In this document: piece after piece, positions 36,506-49,900 of the stretch | How the letters are laid out: every line of letters starts with the position of its first letter | Numbering within the stretch: the first letter of the stretch is position 1 | NCBI GenBank assembly: GCA_037349105.1 | Contig: JAYJMM010000118.1 | Location: 2,851,501-2,915,500 of the forward strand | Direction: 5' to 3' | Origin: Limnomonas spitsbergensis | Taxonomy: Eukaryota > Chlorophyta > Chlorophyceae > Chlamydomonadales | Length of the DNA: 64,000 bases | Made by a program: the position numbers and the translations under genes | Notes under the pieces: model-generated | Seen by the model: the letters and a program-made list of their open reading frames with translations, nothing else | Told to the model about the DNA's origin: nothing | Database searches by the model: none

Positions 36506-38898
36506 GTGGAAAAGAAACTTACCGGTAAGGCTCGAGGAGAACTGCAACGAATAGACGGGGAAATCACCGTACACCTGTATACATGTACCCGTGTACCGAA
36601 TTTGTTTTTTCGACGTTTTCATTACTAAAAAATCATTAAAACCAACAGTTTCAGGTTCCATAGAGGAAAAACAACAAAAATCAAATATTTCGGGCACCAC
36701 CAGGGTTTCCCCCCCTCTTTTTCCTCCCCATTCTGCGCACACTGCGACCAATCTCTATCTACAATGAAGAGGCAGAGGCAGTCCAGAATGAAGAGGCAAT
36801 CATTTGACGTCCCCATTCTGCGCCCACTGCAACCAATCTCTAGCTAGTATCTAGAATGAAGAGGCAGTTCGGATTATTAGAGTCATTCGCTAGAGCAAAG
36901 GGAAATAATGTAGAAAGGGCTGCTAAAGTTGTTCGGTTAGCTGATGAGGTGTTTCCGGGACCTGCATGGGGAGAGGCGGGGCCCTAGCAGCCATAGTCCT
37001 CTTGTCCTTGCATTTGAGGGGGATGGGGCTGTAACTGGTGAGGCATGTCTACCAGCCACTGACTACCGGTATGGTACCGTTTTCATATTTTATTTACCTG
37101 ATAGCAACTTCGGCTTCAGTTTCCTTTCGGACTGCAGTACTAGCTGCAGGGCTGAGGCTCTGCGTAGGGATTTTTCAGGTTATAAACCAAATTTCCAGAC
37201 GAGTCATTGGTGTATAAATAAAATCAACCATTGACTTGAGTTTATTTGAAGTACAAAAAAACCAACGATTAAAACCAACCAAGTGACAGTGTACAGTTGG
37301 GGTACCAAAAAATAAAACCAACTCACAAGAAAACCAAATTCGACTGATGCCGGTATTACGGTAGTGGTGCAGTGTTCATCTTTTAGTGGCCCGGCTAAAG
37401 GTTAAGGTACAGCTCATCTACCTCTTGGCCGGTGGTTGCCCCATGCAGGTAGGCCCTCTTACCTTCACTTTCCTTCTCCCCAATTCACTGTTGGACGCCC
37501 ACGCGGCCGATCCTTTTGGCCCAGAGGAAACATTATTGACTCGGTCAACTTTCTTTTAGCCTCCATCTGGTTTAAACGCGATAGTGTGATTGACCCCTCT
37601 GTAAGCCTCCATCTGGATCACCGATCTGGATCACCGCCATCGGCGTGATTGCACTAAGGAGGTGAATCTTCCAGGCCAGCAGGGCTCTCTGCAGCAGGAG
37701 CATGGTCGCTGCCGCCCCGTCCTCCTGAGTGAAAAACTGACAATGACCTGTAAGCATGTCTTTTCCACCCAACAAGCCGGCCAGCAGTCCAGGAAGGGTC
37801 GGTCGCTCGAACAAGTTCAACGGCGAGCGTCAGTAATAAGCTTTGGAAATATATTTCACCGCACTGCGTGCAGCACAAGCGCGTTGATGCCGGAATAGTG
37901 TAAGCAAACCCGACCCCACCATCATGAACGTCTACAACGTCCCTTACTCGAATGTATAGTGTCAATGTTCTCCTTGTCGCGTATGCGACGACCCAACCAC
38001 TGCCCATATTTTTCTTTCGCCTTTTACTAAAGAAAACTGAGGGGTTGGGTCACAAAGTCGCCTTCTATATTTTTAGAGAGCCCTATGGCTCTACTATATA
38101 ATCTTGTCCATCGACTGATGCCGCACGCATAATACCGTCGCCCAAGATAGTGGTGACAACTACGGTCAATCTCCCCGACTATATGGTTAGCCCTCTCCTA
38201 GGTCATATTTGCGCACTGTCCATTCTGCCATGAATCACAGAGAATATCAGTTATGCCACAGGCTCTTATTGACACATTCCGGTACCGTTTGTAGATACAG
38301 ATACCTAGCACACATACACTATAAATCCAAGTACTGTGCCATCTAGAGCAAAACACTATCTCCACACACACAATGGTCTGCTTTAGAATGCTCTAGACCT
38401 ACAGCATTTTTGCCATGGGTGACAGTTGACTCCAGGTTGACCCCCATGGTTTACCGGTTGGGGCTTGTTCCTCCTGCCCTATTAAAACTGAGTGTCATGT
38501 CCTTAGGTACGGCATCGTACACTCTGCTGTCCAATCAAAACCAAAGGTAGTACAAGTAAGGAGGGCATCCTTTTGCAGGGACAAGGTTTTCCAGACCATC
38601 TAGAAGAAGGAAATAAAACATAGAGCATGGCGTGAGGAATGCTTCCGGTTCTGACACTGCCTTAAAGACAATATTACTTCCGTGGTACAAGTCTGGAACA
38701 CAAAGAATGAATGAAGTGACCGGAATCAAAATTGCAATCACTGGTCGCATCGCATGTTATGTAGACCTTAAACAAGGGGTCAGGCAGTGAGGTGATCCTA
38801 AGTTCTTAACGCACGGAGGTCCGACAGAGAAGCACAGCGGCAAACCATTTGTCTAGCAACATTTGCTTGCACGACAGAAAAAAGGCTTGTAAACACTA
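36506..38898. other. Intergenic, partly AT-rich, no gene seen
   Basis: About 2.4 kb. Roughly 36590-37340 is much richer in A/T than the rest of the window, with repeated AAAACCAAC. An imperfect duplication of ~65-75 bp (CCCCATTCTGCGC...GAATGAAGAGGCAG) occupies about 36725-36873. Another LINE 3'-end scrap lies at about 37490-37540. No frame here looks coding. Confidence 0.5.
37490..37540 (+). repeat. Diverged LINE 3'-end fragment
   Basis: TTGGACGCCCACGCGGCCGA followed by TTTTGGCCCAGAGG matches the family end block with several changes. Confidence 0.5.
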
Positions 38899-41800
38899 TC
38901 AATCCCTCTTGGTCTTGGGGGCGGCCATCAGCTTGATGACACCCTTGAGAATCTTTGAGAACCACCAGACATTAAGCACGATGAGGATGACTGGGAAGAC
39001 GTACACTGTGCAGCAGTTTAAGGTAAAGGCAGGTCAGGAATTCAAATGTAAGCCTATAAACTTTTCCGAAGTGTAGCCACAGCTACGGCCGACAAGGGGC
39101 ACTGCAGCACAAGCTGGCTGCCACACAGGCCTTGGCATACGGCGTATACTCTTGTCGTCAAAAGTCCACAGTGAAACTGCTGCAGCATGAGAATGACTGA
39201 TAGAAGCTTTACTTTATTTGCAGATTTACATGACTTGCGGATTCGCAAAGTCACTCGACAAGGCTTGCAAGATGGCATGGGTGTTTTGCGTGCCAAGCTC
39301 GAGTCGGAACAAGTTTTAGACTCAAGTTCGTTATAAATGTCAGCGGTGTAATTATAATACGGCTCGGCCTTTTTAATGTATTTTGCATCAATTTGGGATC
39401 CATGCTGCATCCACTAACGTCTTGCATCCAACCAGGGGTTCCTCCTGGATCCAACAGACTTGTTCCCACAGCCTGGACCCTCACTAGTGATTCCGGCACT
39501 CACTCAGGCACTTGGTGTAAGTTGACAGCAGCTGGATCTGCTCCCACTGGACCCAAATGACGTAGAAGAAGGGCGGGAAGGCCACGAGACGGGCAAGGAT
39601 CCACCTGGGAGACAAGCCAAAGTTCAAATTAGGATGGGCTGAACGAATTCAAGCCATGGCCCTCTTTTTTAATTTCAAGCATCGTAAGTCGTAATTAATT
39701 TTAGTCAGGGTGTAAATTACCAAAATCCTGGGCAAGCCAAGTGATGGTTTTTAACTCTCCATTCATTCTTATGACACAGGTCCACCCTAGATAGAGACCA
39801 ACCAATCAGATTTGCTTGCATTAGAGGTTTGAATCTGCCGCATCCCACGATGTCAGGCAGCCTCCCCCATCCACTCACACTAGGAAGAGACCGATTCCGT
39901 TGTACAAGTACAGAGGGGAGCTCTTCATGTCCTGTGTCACAAAGGATATTTTGCGCATTAAAGAATTTGATACCGGTGGGAGGAGGGGAATTGCTACCAT
40001 GCCGCAGATATATTTTGCCCTCCCTTGGGTACGACTAATGCTTTTCATGCTCAGCCCCAAGGAGAAAATCGACCTAAACTCTATTTATGACTGAAAACTG
40101 GCGACATCGAATTGCAATCAGCATTTAATAAATCCCTCACCCCTACAAGACGTCCATGATGAGGCCATGCAGTGTCGACACAGGCCCTCCCTTTGTAACA
40201 CTGTCCACACCTCCAGGGACCCGGGGAATACACAGCCTGGGGAAATCCAATCCCATCCTTTTCCTTTCTCCGTCCCCCCAAAGAGCCCCTCACCGCTTTA
40301 TCTAGCCACCAGCGCATGTTCACAAAGGGCGTTGTGGCTTCAGTCAGCAGCATCCACGTGCTATGCATGTGGCCCTGGCCATTGAAGATTGCCGCTGAGA
40401 CTGACATAAGTGAGCCCACATGATGCATGTGCATAGCCCAGCCTCCCATCTGCAGACAGCGGGGCCCATCAAGATCACACAAAACAAATGTCCTGACACA
40501 AGGCCCAGCCTCCCATCTGCAAACAGAGCGGCCGGTGAAGAATGAAGTCGCTGTCGCAAGGCCCAGCCAGCCATCTGTACACAGGTGGGACGGATCAGAA
40601 TTACAGGTACTGAGGCAAGGCTACCCCCCTGGGCTACGCTGTTTCCATAACTCCCACGCACGCCCTATGCGAGGCGGAGGTTTCTGTCTTCACTTATTCT
40701 GGCGCAGAGCCCAGCCACGCTTGTGCTAATGAGGAGCGCAGTGCCGCACTCTGATTGAACTGAGTGCTGATCAAGGCAAGCTTTCACTACCCATGATCAC
40801 ATGTGGGAGGGCTCCAAAGCAAAAGAGCACTGCCGTGAAAATGGCGTCCAGCCACGCATCCCAACATCGTGCATGAAAACAGGAGAACACTTCCACCCCA
40901 AACCCAGTTTTCTGAATCAAGACAGGGTGTCAGGTTCAGGGCTTCAAGGCATCCAGGAAATGTGTTTGATTCCCCAACAGGAGGAACAAATTGGAATATG
41001 ATTAATGCAGCCTCACGTTGTACTTGAGGCAGATGGCAAAGTCGACGATGAAATATCCAATGGCCATGCCCAGCTCAGTGTACGTTGTTGCATGGGTCCT
41101 CAACATGTGTGGCAGCTCACCATCCTGTTCACACAATGCGGTATGAACAAAGCCATACATAAGAATCGTCGAAGTATGAACAACAGTATCTCACATATTG
41201 TATGCCTCCAACCATAAACCCTGAGCCAGTGCCAGATGCTGTCTCCCCCCCCCACATCAGCACATGCCCCTTGCGTTCCCTCCCATCCCACACATCCAGA
41301 CATGCCCCATCCTTCTTCCACCCCTTCAGCAAGGTACTCTACGGAATGCGCGGATGCAAAATGAAGGTTGGAGTGAACGCCCTAAACAAACTGTGAGCAA
41401 ATAACTGAACTTGCGACGAGGGTTGGCAATTGGCATCGTTTGGCACAGCAACAAACACAGTGTGCATTGCGGGCACCTTAACTTCACGTGCATCACAGTT
41501 GTTTATTAATTCATTACTTTTGCTGTAATAAACCAATCCCTGAATTGAATGGCCTAGACTCCATGGTGGTTGTCCCGGAGGCTGAAGCAGCTCCTACCCG
41601 GTAGTAGAGGTCGCAGTCCCACAAGACAACGTAGGCGTACCAAGCGCACAGGAAGGAGAAGGGCATGCTGGCGTACCTGCAAATCATTAAATGTGAATGG
41701 TTCATTGTTCAATATCCAGTATTCGATCATTGCAATGTATGAAATCCGGTGTTTTCATTGAGGGTGTCTTAAGTTATGGGCTCAAGTTTGGAGTTTATGG

Positions 41801-43831
41801 TTCGTCACTAGAACCTCAAATCCTTCACACCACCTCTCACGCTCTCAGCCCTGGAACAAGTCCCATTCGTTTCCACCTGCATGTCACGCTGTTACACCTC
41901 ATCTCCCTCATTCTCCCCCACACTCACTCACACACTCTCACCTGACATGTCACTCGTACCTGTCATAAATTCCTACTGCTTCCTCTTCCCTGACATCTCA
42001 TTTCTGTCCAGCCCTCTTACCTGACATCTCATTTCTGTCTAGCCCTCTTCCCTGACATCTCATTTCTGTCCAGCCCTCTTACCTGACATCTCATTTCTGT
42101 CCAGCCCTCTTCCCTGACATCTCATTTCTGTCCAGCCCTCTTCCCTGGCATCTCATTTCTGTCTAGCCCTCTTCCCTGACATCTCATTTCTGTCCAGCCC
42201 TCTTCCCTGACATCTCATTTCTGTCCAGCCCTCTTCCCTGACATCTCATTTCTGTCCAGCCCTCTTCCCTGACATCTCATTTCTGTCCAGCCCTCTTCCC
42301 TGACATCTCATTTCTGTCCAGTTCTCTTCCCTGACATCTCATTTCTGTCCAACCATCTTACCTAACATCCCATTGTCGTTGATCACTAATGGACAGCTCT
42401 GTGTAGGTCTTCCCGAAAATCAGAGGCGAGTAGAAGCGTGACAGCTTATAAACCAGCGTGCATAACACCAGAGTCACGATGGCTGCAGGCAGGCGGAGAG
42501 GGGGGAGAGGAGGCGCCAACAAGCCGGGTTGTCATGAGAACCACGGAGGAGTCACTCAGGAGGTCCAGGGTTCTAGGGCATTAGGGTTTGAGGTGGCTGT
42601 TGCCCTGGCGGCCACACAGGCTTTGGCGGTGATTGCAGCAGCCACAGGACAGGCGCATGGCAGACATGACTGAACACATACCTCTATTGAATTGTTCTCG
42701 GCCAGGCAGGACCCTTTAAGCCAGGGATCTGTATTGGGGGATCCACCATAATAGTGCTGCATTGCTCAATCCCAACGTTTCATCAAGCGCTACCCATGTT
42801 GTTTCACAGATCTTCTTGCGTGCACATACTGATATAGTTAGATCTTGGTACATTCAAACCAAAACTTCATTATCCTGCCTGCGTGACAGAGCGTTATAAT
42901 GAAATTATACAGAAAGCAGCATCAATCATTGCGACTCTTACGCGCTGCCACATGGTACCAGCCACTAGCTAAAGGATGGAGCTATGCACGGCGAATTGAG
43001 AGCATGCAGCTGTACCGGTACTCTGGTGACGACTCCAATTATGATCAAGACGCCCTGTTTCTAACTGTCATTGATCTTCACTTTCTTGTGTTACGGTATT
43101 ACAGGGTTCTAGCGCATCCAGTTCTCAATACTGCCTGCTTGCACTCAACTATTCGAAAAAGGATAACGGGCGGGTGCATGTGAGCTGTTAACAACAACCC
43201 AAGGGAAGCAGTACCGGTATATTATTCTCCTTTCCTTCTTTCTTGCTTGGAGGTGGCCCTCCCAGGATGCTCACCGGGGCACGCACCTCAAAATGGGCCC
43301 AGGTAAAGCAATGAAGGGGAACACATGCACAGCTGTTGGTGACTCTCACAACGTCTTCTGTATGCAGCGAAGAGCACTGCAGACTTCCGTCTTTGGCTGA
43401 AGGGAGGCCATGCTAACCACGCATCACATACTCTTCATACTCTTTGATTTCTCAGACAATGCAGGGCAGCGCGTGTCTTTCAAGGCTGCAATACATCTGC
43501 CCATCAGACTCACCCCAGAAGGCACAGAGTCCCTCCTTGGTAAGTGCACCATGCTCATATGACAGCCCTGCAATGAAAAGGACGGGTGCACGAAGAGAGA
43601 TTCAGTTCGGATGTACCGATACGTATGCTTCGCTCTTTCATCGGAATTGCGAGGGCAGTGCTGACGTCAGATATCCAGCAGGCTTCAACTTGAATCATTG
43701 ATGCAAGTATGGCTTTAATAGCAGCCTGGATCCTGCTTACGTTGCCCGAACAAGACGAGGTCGTGCAGGCTTGTGAACGGCAAAAATATTGGTGGAGCTA
43801 AGAACGTCACGGGGAAACCTCCCTTCACCAT
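38899..43831 (-). CDS. TLC-domain multipass membrane protein (TLCD4/TMEM56-like)
   Basis: Exons on the minus strand: 43831-43741, 43567-43514, 42482-42362, 41676-41598, 41124-41017, 40449-40294, 39931-39879, 39604-39504, 39005-38899 (TGA). All eight junctions keep phase, giving 289 residues, the usual size for TLC (TRAM-LAG1-CLN8) proteins. Marks are an N-terminal hydrophobic segment, ISDQRQWDVRYASMPFSF, GMAIGYFIVDFAICLKY, a His pair near 160-161 (HMHHVGS), LLTEATTPFVNMRWW, and a last helix (YVFPVILIVLNVWWFSKIL) before a basic tail ending KTKRD. About five to seven membrane helices are expected. TLC proteins include ceramide synthases and lipid-handling proteins; the ER or another inner membrane is likely, but no substrate can be named. 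Introns hold repeats built from its own splice borders, and an intact LINE ends about 55 bp upstream of the ATG. Confidence 0.85.
40437..40585 (-). repeat. Threefold copy of the TLC exon-6 acceptor and exon start
   Basis: On the minus strand the true acceptor TGCAG|ATGGGAGGCTGGGC (40449) is echoed at about 40503-40526 (TTTGCAG|ATGGGAGGCTGGGC) and 40561-40585 (GTACAG|ATGGCTGGCTGGGC), about 62 bp apart. Both extra copies lie upstream in the intron and keep an AG. Confidence 0.75.
41986..42375 (-). repeat. 31-bp minisatellite (~12 units) derived from the TLC exon-3 donor
   Basis: On the minus strand the unit reads GATGTCAGGGAAGAGGGCTG followed by GACAGAAATGA. The exon 3/intron border reads GATGTTAG|GTAAGATGGTTG then GACAGAAATGA. 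So the array repeats the end of the exon plus its donor. Most units have GG in place of the donor GT; two (near 42018 and 42078) keep GTAAGA. Confidence 0.8.
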
Positions 43832-43885
43832 CGCGCCCCACTGCTATTTGCTTTGCTTTTGCCTAATGTTCAGGCACCCAGAGTA

Positions 43886-43906
43886 GAAAGAAAGAAAGAA
43901 AGAAAA
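43886..43906 (-). repeat. (TTTC)n tail of the LINE
   Basis: Four to five GAAA units on + (TTTC on minus) directly follow the ~70-bp region after the LINE stop codon, a likely 3' simple-repeat tail. TLC-gene sequence begins just beyond. Confidence 0.6.
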
Positions 43907-43973
43907 CGCCTGAGCGTGGCTTGAGGAATACGGGATTTTAAATGCCGTACACCGGGAGACAAAAACCTGGTGG

Positions 43974-46900
43974 TTAAGGAGGGTCGTCAAGGGGTATCGG
44001 ACAATAATGGGCAGGGGAGTTTTCCAGATGGCGTCGCTGACGAAGGATGTTTACATGGCAGCGTATGGTATGCTTCGTGAGACGGCTGAGGACGGAGGAG
44101 ATGTCGTGTTTGGAGACACCGAGCATGCTAAGGATTTTATCGGCAGGACGAAAGAGGAAGCCTGCGGTGCCCAGAAGGATGATATGTGTATGAGAAGAAG
44201 GCGGGGAAGGATGAGGGGGGGGGAAGGGCACGGTCGGCGAAGGATCAGGGGGAAGGGCAGGATGGAGAACGGGTGCCAATGAAACTGTCCAACCATTATG
44301 TTTGAGGAGAAGGATAAGATTTAAATGTTGTTCTGACTTACGGGCATGGCATTGTTCGAAAGAAAATTCGGAGGTGTAACCAACTTCAACAACGTGTATA
44401 GTGCAAGTCCTCTGGAGCCGAGACATAGTTTGTGAGCTAGAGAGTTGACCAGCGCGGTAAAGACGAAGGAATTCGGAATGTGGGAGACCTTGGACAATAA
44501 GCAAATCCGGTCGCAATTTGTCACAGTAATCAAAGGTGTCAGGGAAAGTGGGGGGTCGTCGGGGCACTAGCCAACGTGGGAGACGGGTGTCATAGACCCC
44601 GAAGGGAAGGTTAGCACGGGAAGTGGCATCCATGATAGTAAAAGAGGAGCCTAGGGAGCCATTAGCAATAGCAGTTTGGATGATGCATACAGCTCGGTTG
44701 TGTCGAGCAATGTATGAGGCGGACATGGAGGAATGAGCACAACCGCCTAAAAGATGGCCAGGGGTATCATTGGGATGGGAGCATATGGGACAGTGGGGGG
44801 TGGTGCGAGTGCCTACAGCCGTTTTGTAAGGGCGGTTCATATGCATGGCTGTAGATGCAGTCCACAGGGTATTGGTGCGCGATTTGAGGATGTTGCGAAT
44901 ACCACTAAAGGGCAGACCCATGTGCCATAGGATGGGAAGGTAGGAGGCGAGGGCAGAGGCAACGAGGACTTGCATGCGGACATAGCGCAAGGGCAGAGGG
45001 GGAGAAGTAGGACCATCTGTTAGAAGGGGGCAGTTTCGGGACATGTGTTCCTTCAAAGAATGGGTAAGGTCTGATGCAAACCACGGTTCGTCCGTGTCAT
45101 GGGGGGGTGGGAGGCATGGCCATGCAGGTAAGTGTGCGAAGTGTTGGACATCTGAGGTGCATGTGAAGTCGCATTGGTCGGGGGATTTGAGGGCGAGTGC
45201 AGCACCCTTATCTGCGAGTTCATTGCCAATGATGCCGATGTGAGATTTGACCTTGTACAGGTGAAAATGGTGGCGGAGGCGTAGCCTGGTAAGGATGAGA
45301 GCACGAATGTCGAGGAGAAGGGGGGCGTGTTTACATTCAAGCAAAGTGTGCGGGTGGCGAAGGGCCTTCTGCGTATCATAGAGAGAAACCAAGGAATCTG
45401 AGAAAATGGTAAGATCACCGGTGTGGTGTGAGGCGGCATGAATGAGGGCAGCATGGATGCCAGCAAGCTCAGCCCGTGTAATAGTGTTGGTTTCAGCCCG
45501 GCCATCGGGGTGGACTGTGTAGGTAGTGCTGTCTTGAGTACAATAGAAGGCCGCACCCGTGGCTGTGCCTTTGCCAGGTGTAGATAGGGCCGAGCCATCG
45601 GTGTAATATGCCGGTATATCGTGCCAACGGAGGGGGAAGGAGGGGGCGTAGGGTGTGTGGGTTGTCGTGCTTGGCTGGGCTGAGGGTGGAGGTGCAAGTA
45701 TTGTGGTGGGCAGAGGAAGGAGATTTGCCTGGCCAAAACCGGACGGGAGCAAGTGGCGAGAAGGGTGGGAGGAGCCCGGGGCCAAAGTAGGAGCAAGATA
45801 TGGGAAAGTACGGGTTGTGTCCCCAAGAGTATTGGAGATGAGGAGGAGGAGAAGGTCAAATTTCGGCATGCCTGCGTTAGGAATATCGGCCGGAGTGAGA
45901 TGGTCGGGGGGAAGAAAAGGTAAATGGGTGTGGTGGAGGTTGGTGTAAGAGATATGGCGATGGCCTGATTTAAGGAGGGTCATGAATTTGGCCTGTTTCC
46001 AATTGGGAACAACGATGAAGGTCGATGTAGGTATGTGGGGTTGTGTTTGAAGTGATGCCAACGACCATCGGATAGCCCTGAGCAATGCAGGACCAGAAAA
46101 AGGAGGCTCGACCAAGGAGGTGCCTGTCCATGGGGTGGAATAAGGTTGATAGAGAGCCCCAAATAAGCAGTCTTTCTCACGAAGTGAGGAATATTGAAGG
46201 GCTGAAAATGGGACAGAGAGGGGTGAAGAGAAACGGTGGATCGTGAGGGGCATGATAGCAGAGATATCAGTGTGGAGGCTTGCAGGTGTGACCCAATGGG
46301 CATTGATGGCAGGGGGTGGGAGTAATGGTGAATGTTTGCCAGTGCGTGAGGTAGTGTTGGGGCGTTGGGGAGAGGTATTGGAGAGGCGGTATCGGAGGAG
46401 TAAGGAGGCAAGATCGTGTGCGAAGGACCCGTCAGTGAGGCGTGCGAAGTCAGTTGGGTGTGTGGTGCGGATACGGTCATAGCACGCGCGTAGCCAGAGG
46501 AGGCGGCGGACAGGAATGTGACCAACATAAGTGCCATTGGGTCGGTATACAAATGCCCTGTCGAGATGGGTCTGGGCCATAGGGGTGGAGAGGGTTGGCG
46601 TAGGGAAGGGTGTTTGTGTGGTAGGATAACGGAGTCCAATTTGGATAGTGAAGGAGAGGGGTGGGAGGATGTCGTAATCGGGGTGAACTGGTGAGGTATG
46701 GATGACGAGGTGGGAATCGATGAGTGATTGGTCTAGTAGATAATTGGGGTCTTCACCCGGAGGCGGGGGGAAAGGGGTGACCGAGGGAAAAGGATCCCTA
46801 GACCATGTGCCTTGCTGTTGGAGATTGGTGAGATGTGTGTCGAGGGGATGAACCGGCTCAAGCGCAGTGTCAAGCATGTGGAGGACATTGAGCGTGGCTG

Positions 46901-49900
46901 GAGGATGCAGCGTGTGGATGTGGGAGGTTGGTGGAGGAGGAAGGGGAGGTAGAGTTGTGGTATGGCGTGGCAAAAGTGTTTGTATGGCTAAGGAGTGTGG
47001 GGGGGGAGGCAAGGATTGGAACGTGTGTGCCAGGAGTAAGCGTGTGAAAGCAGGCATGATAAGTGGCCGTAGGATGGGCGGGAGGGAGGTAGACATACGA
47101 GTCATAGTGCATGCTAGACCAAGCAGTGTTGGGAGAGGACGAGGAAGTGTGGCATGGGACGGACTGAGAGCGACTCGGGTACGGCGGGAGGGGACAGGTG
47201 GTGGGACAGGTGGGGGGGGTATTCGCGTAAGAGGTGATGCATGGGTGGGTGCGGTAGGGTCCGTGTAAAGTAAAGAGGATGCAAGTTGCTGAAGGGAATG
47301 ATGTGTACCCTGCGGAATATGGGCGAAGTCATGAGCGACAGTAACTCGACGGGTATGTTCTGGAAGGGGTGAGGTGAGGGTGTGATGTTTGGCAAGTGGT
47401 AGAGCAAGGCCGTGGAGAAGGAGGGTCAGCTGATTGAGGGCCCGTTGTGCTTTGGCAAGATCCTCTGTCCGGGCTTTGTTTAGGAAAGCGTCACGAAGAG
47501 TGTTTGCTGGGATAAGGTAAGTGTGGCCATTGATGGTGGTGACAAGAGAAGCAAGGGAGACAATGCCGACATGCCAAAGGGGGGAAAGGAAAGTATAGTC
47601 ACTGATAGAGACGGGCAGGGTATCGCCGCCAGGATGTGTTGGATGTAGGATGAGGATGAGTTGTTGAAGGAGATCGTTGCCGAGGAGGGGGATGATGCCG
47701 GAGGTGCATTGGTGAAGAGTGATGTCGGCTTTGTGTAAGAGGGAGAGTTGGCGCATGGGGAGGGGGTGGATATGGAAACTACGAGGGGTGCGTTGCAAGG
47801 GGATGGGGAGTGAGCCATGGAAGTGGATTTGTGAGTGCAACACGCCTCGAGTTAAAGGTCCGAGGTCACCGCTGTCATTGAGGGCGCGGGTGAGGGATAG
47901 GGCAGAGATCTGGATGTAATCGACAAGTAAGGAGGTGAGTCCAACCCCTCCACGATCGAGGGGTGTGTGGATGAGGGTTGTGGGGAAAGAGGGACCAAGG
48001 TTCATGCAGAGCCGAGCAATTTGGGCAAGTTGTTGATCAAGGGTAGCAATGTCGGCCAACGAGAAGGGGGCGATTGGGAAGCAATATGTGATTTTGGGTT
48101 TAAGGACATGTTCGAGAATGTTTAGAGCTTGTTGGGGCGGTAGATTGGCATGGATGAGTTGTCGGCCTTTAGTATAAATAGAGGAGCTGAGATGTTGGAG
48201 ATGGTGGCGGAAATCGAGTGTCATGGTGATGTAGACACCAAGATATTTGTATGGTTTGTCCGGTGGATAGTATGGCACGGGCTGGCCATTGACATGAAAC
48301 TGGTCTTGTAATTGCTGCCGCAGACGGGTGTTATGACGGTCAAATGTATCTACAAGGCGGGTGAAACGATCTTTATGTAGGGCACCAGTGACCGCGCATT
48401 TAGAGGGGTTCAGGGTGAGGCCTGACCACGAGCAGTAAGCGTCAACTTTACTGAGTTGTACCTGGAGGCGGTTGCGGCTGTGTGAGAGAAGGGCTACGTC
48501 GTCAGCAAAAGCTGGGCAAGTTAGGGTAAATTTGCAGGGGTGAGATAAGCCTTGACGTTGTGCACAAGAGGGTGTATAGCCGTGGCCTCCAACCTGTAGC
48601 CATCGGAGGAGGGGTTCGAGATAGATGAGGAAGATTAGGGGAGAAAGTGTATCGCCTTGGATGGTGCCCCTGCCTACATGAACATCACGGGTGGCAAGAC
48701 AAGGGTGTTTTTGGAGGATGATGCGAGAGGTGGCATTGGTATAAATGTCTTGAATGACTGATATTGCGTCTGGTGGGAACCCGAGGTCGTCCATGATGCG
48801 TAGAAGTTGGGCATGGTTGATGGTGTTGAAGGCACTAGAGAAGTCAATGTACAAGGCATATATATTGCGGTTATGAGCACGAGCGTCTTCAAGGGCATGG
48901 ACATATCGTTGGAGGTGCCGCATGGTGTGGTGCCCTGCACGAAAGCCCTCTTGAGATTGGCTTAGGATACCAAAATCTTCGGAGTAATCGGTGAGAACGG
49001 CAGTGACGAACCGTGTCCAAAGTTTGTAGATAGTGTTGTGCATGCCAATAGGACGTTTGTTTATTAACCGACTGGCATCCCCCCGTTTGTGGAGGAGGGT
49101 AGTAGTGGAAGACTTCCATGAGGTGGGAGTGGTGCCTAGGATCCACATGAGGATAAACAGATTGTGCAAGGATGAATGGAAAGAATGTGGCATGATACGG
49201 AGAAGTTCATTGGGGATGCCGTCAAGGCCAAAAGCTTTTTTATTTTTCAGGGATTTGATGGCTTGATTAAAAGTACTGGGCCGAAGGACGTAAGGAATAA
49301 GTGTGGTCGAAGTGGTGCGAGCGGACTTGGCATTTGAATCGAGGTGAAAATTGTCAAGGTTTGGTATGGATTCATGTGGGTAGGGTTGAGTGGGAGAAAC
49401 GTGGGGGTCAGCCGACCATTCTTTACTGAAATGGGCATGTGTCACATTGGTCAAGTCCGTAGGATCCGTGACAAGAAGAGAGGTGGTGGGGTCCCATAGA
49501 GATGTAATATGAGAGGAGGAGGCAGAATGGGCTGAAGAGGTATCAATGGGAAGGAGGGGGTCGGTGTCAGGACTGTCCTGGAAAATACGTTGGTGCGCCT
49601 TACATGCGTTAGTGTAAAGTAGCTTGATAAGTTTTTTGCGATTTTTTGTGGTAACGGAATGTGTGCGAAAAGTTTTTCGGATGTCAACGCGGATGTGCCG
49701 AAGTTTTTGATCGCAGAGTGAGAGCCATTGGATCCATGGTGGAGAAAGGGTGGGGGGCAAATCAACTGGAAAGGGGGGAAGGAGGAGTAGTAGTGCGGAA
49801 GAAGGAGGGCATGGGGTGTCAGTATCATGGGAGACAGAGTGTGGTGGAGATAGGAGGTGGTTAGAGGCGAGAGCGGAGAGAAGGGAGTCCAAGATCGGAG

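Noticed and set aside
41986..42375. CRISPR array
   Set aside because: Units follow each other directly without unique spacers and lie in an intron of a eukaryotic gene.
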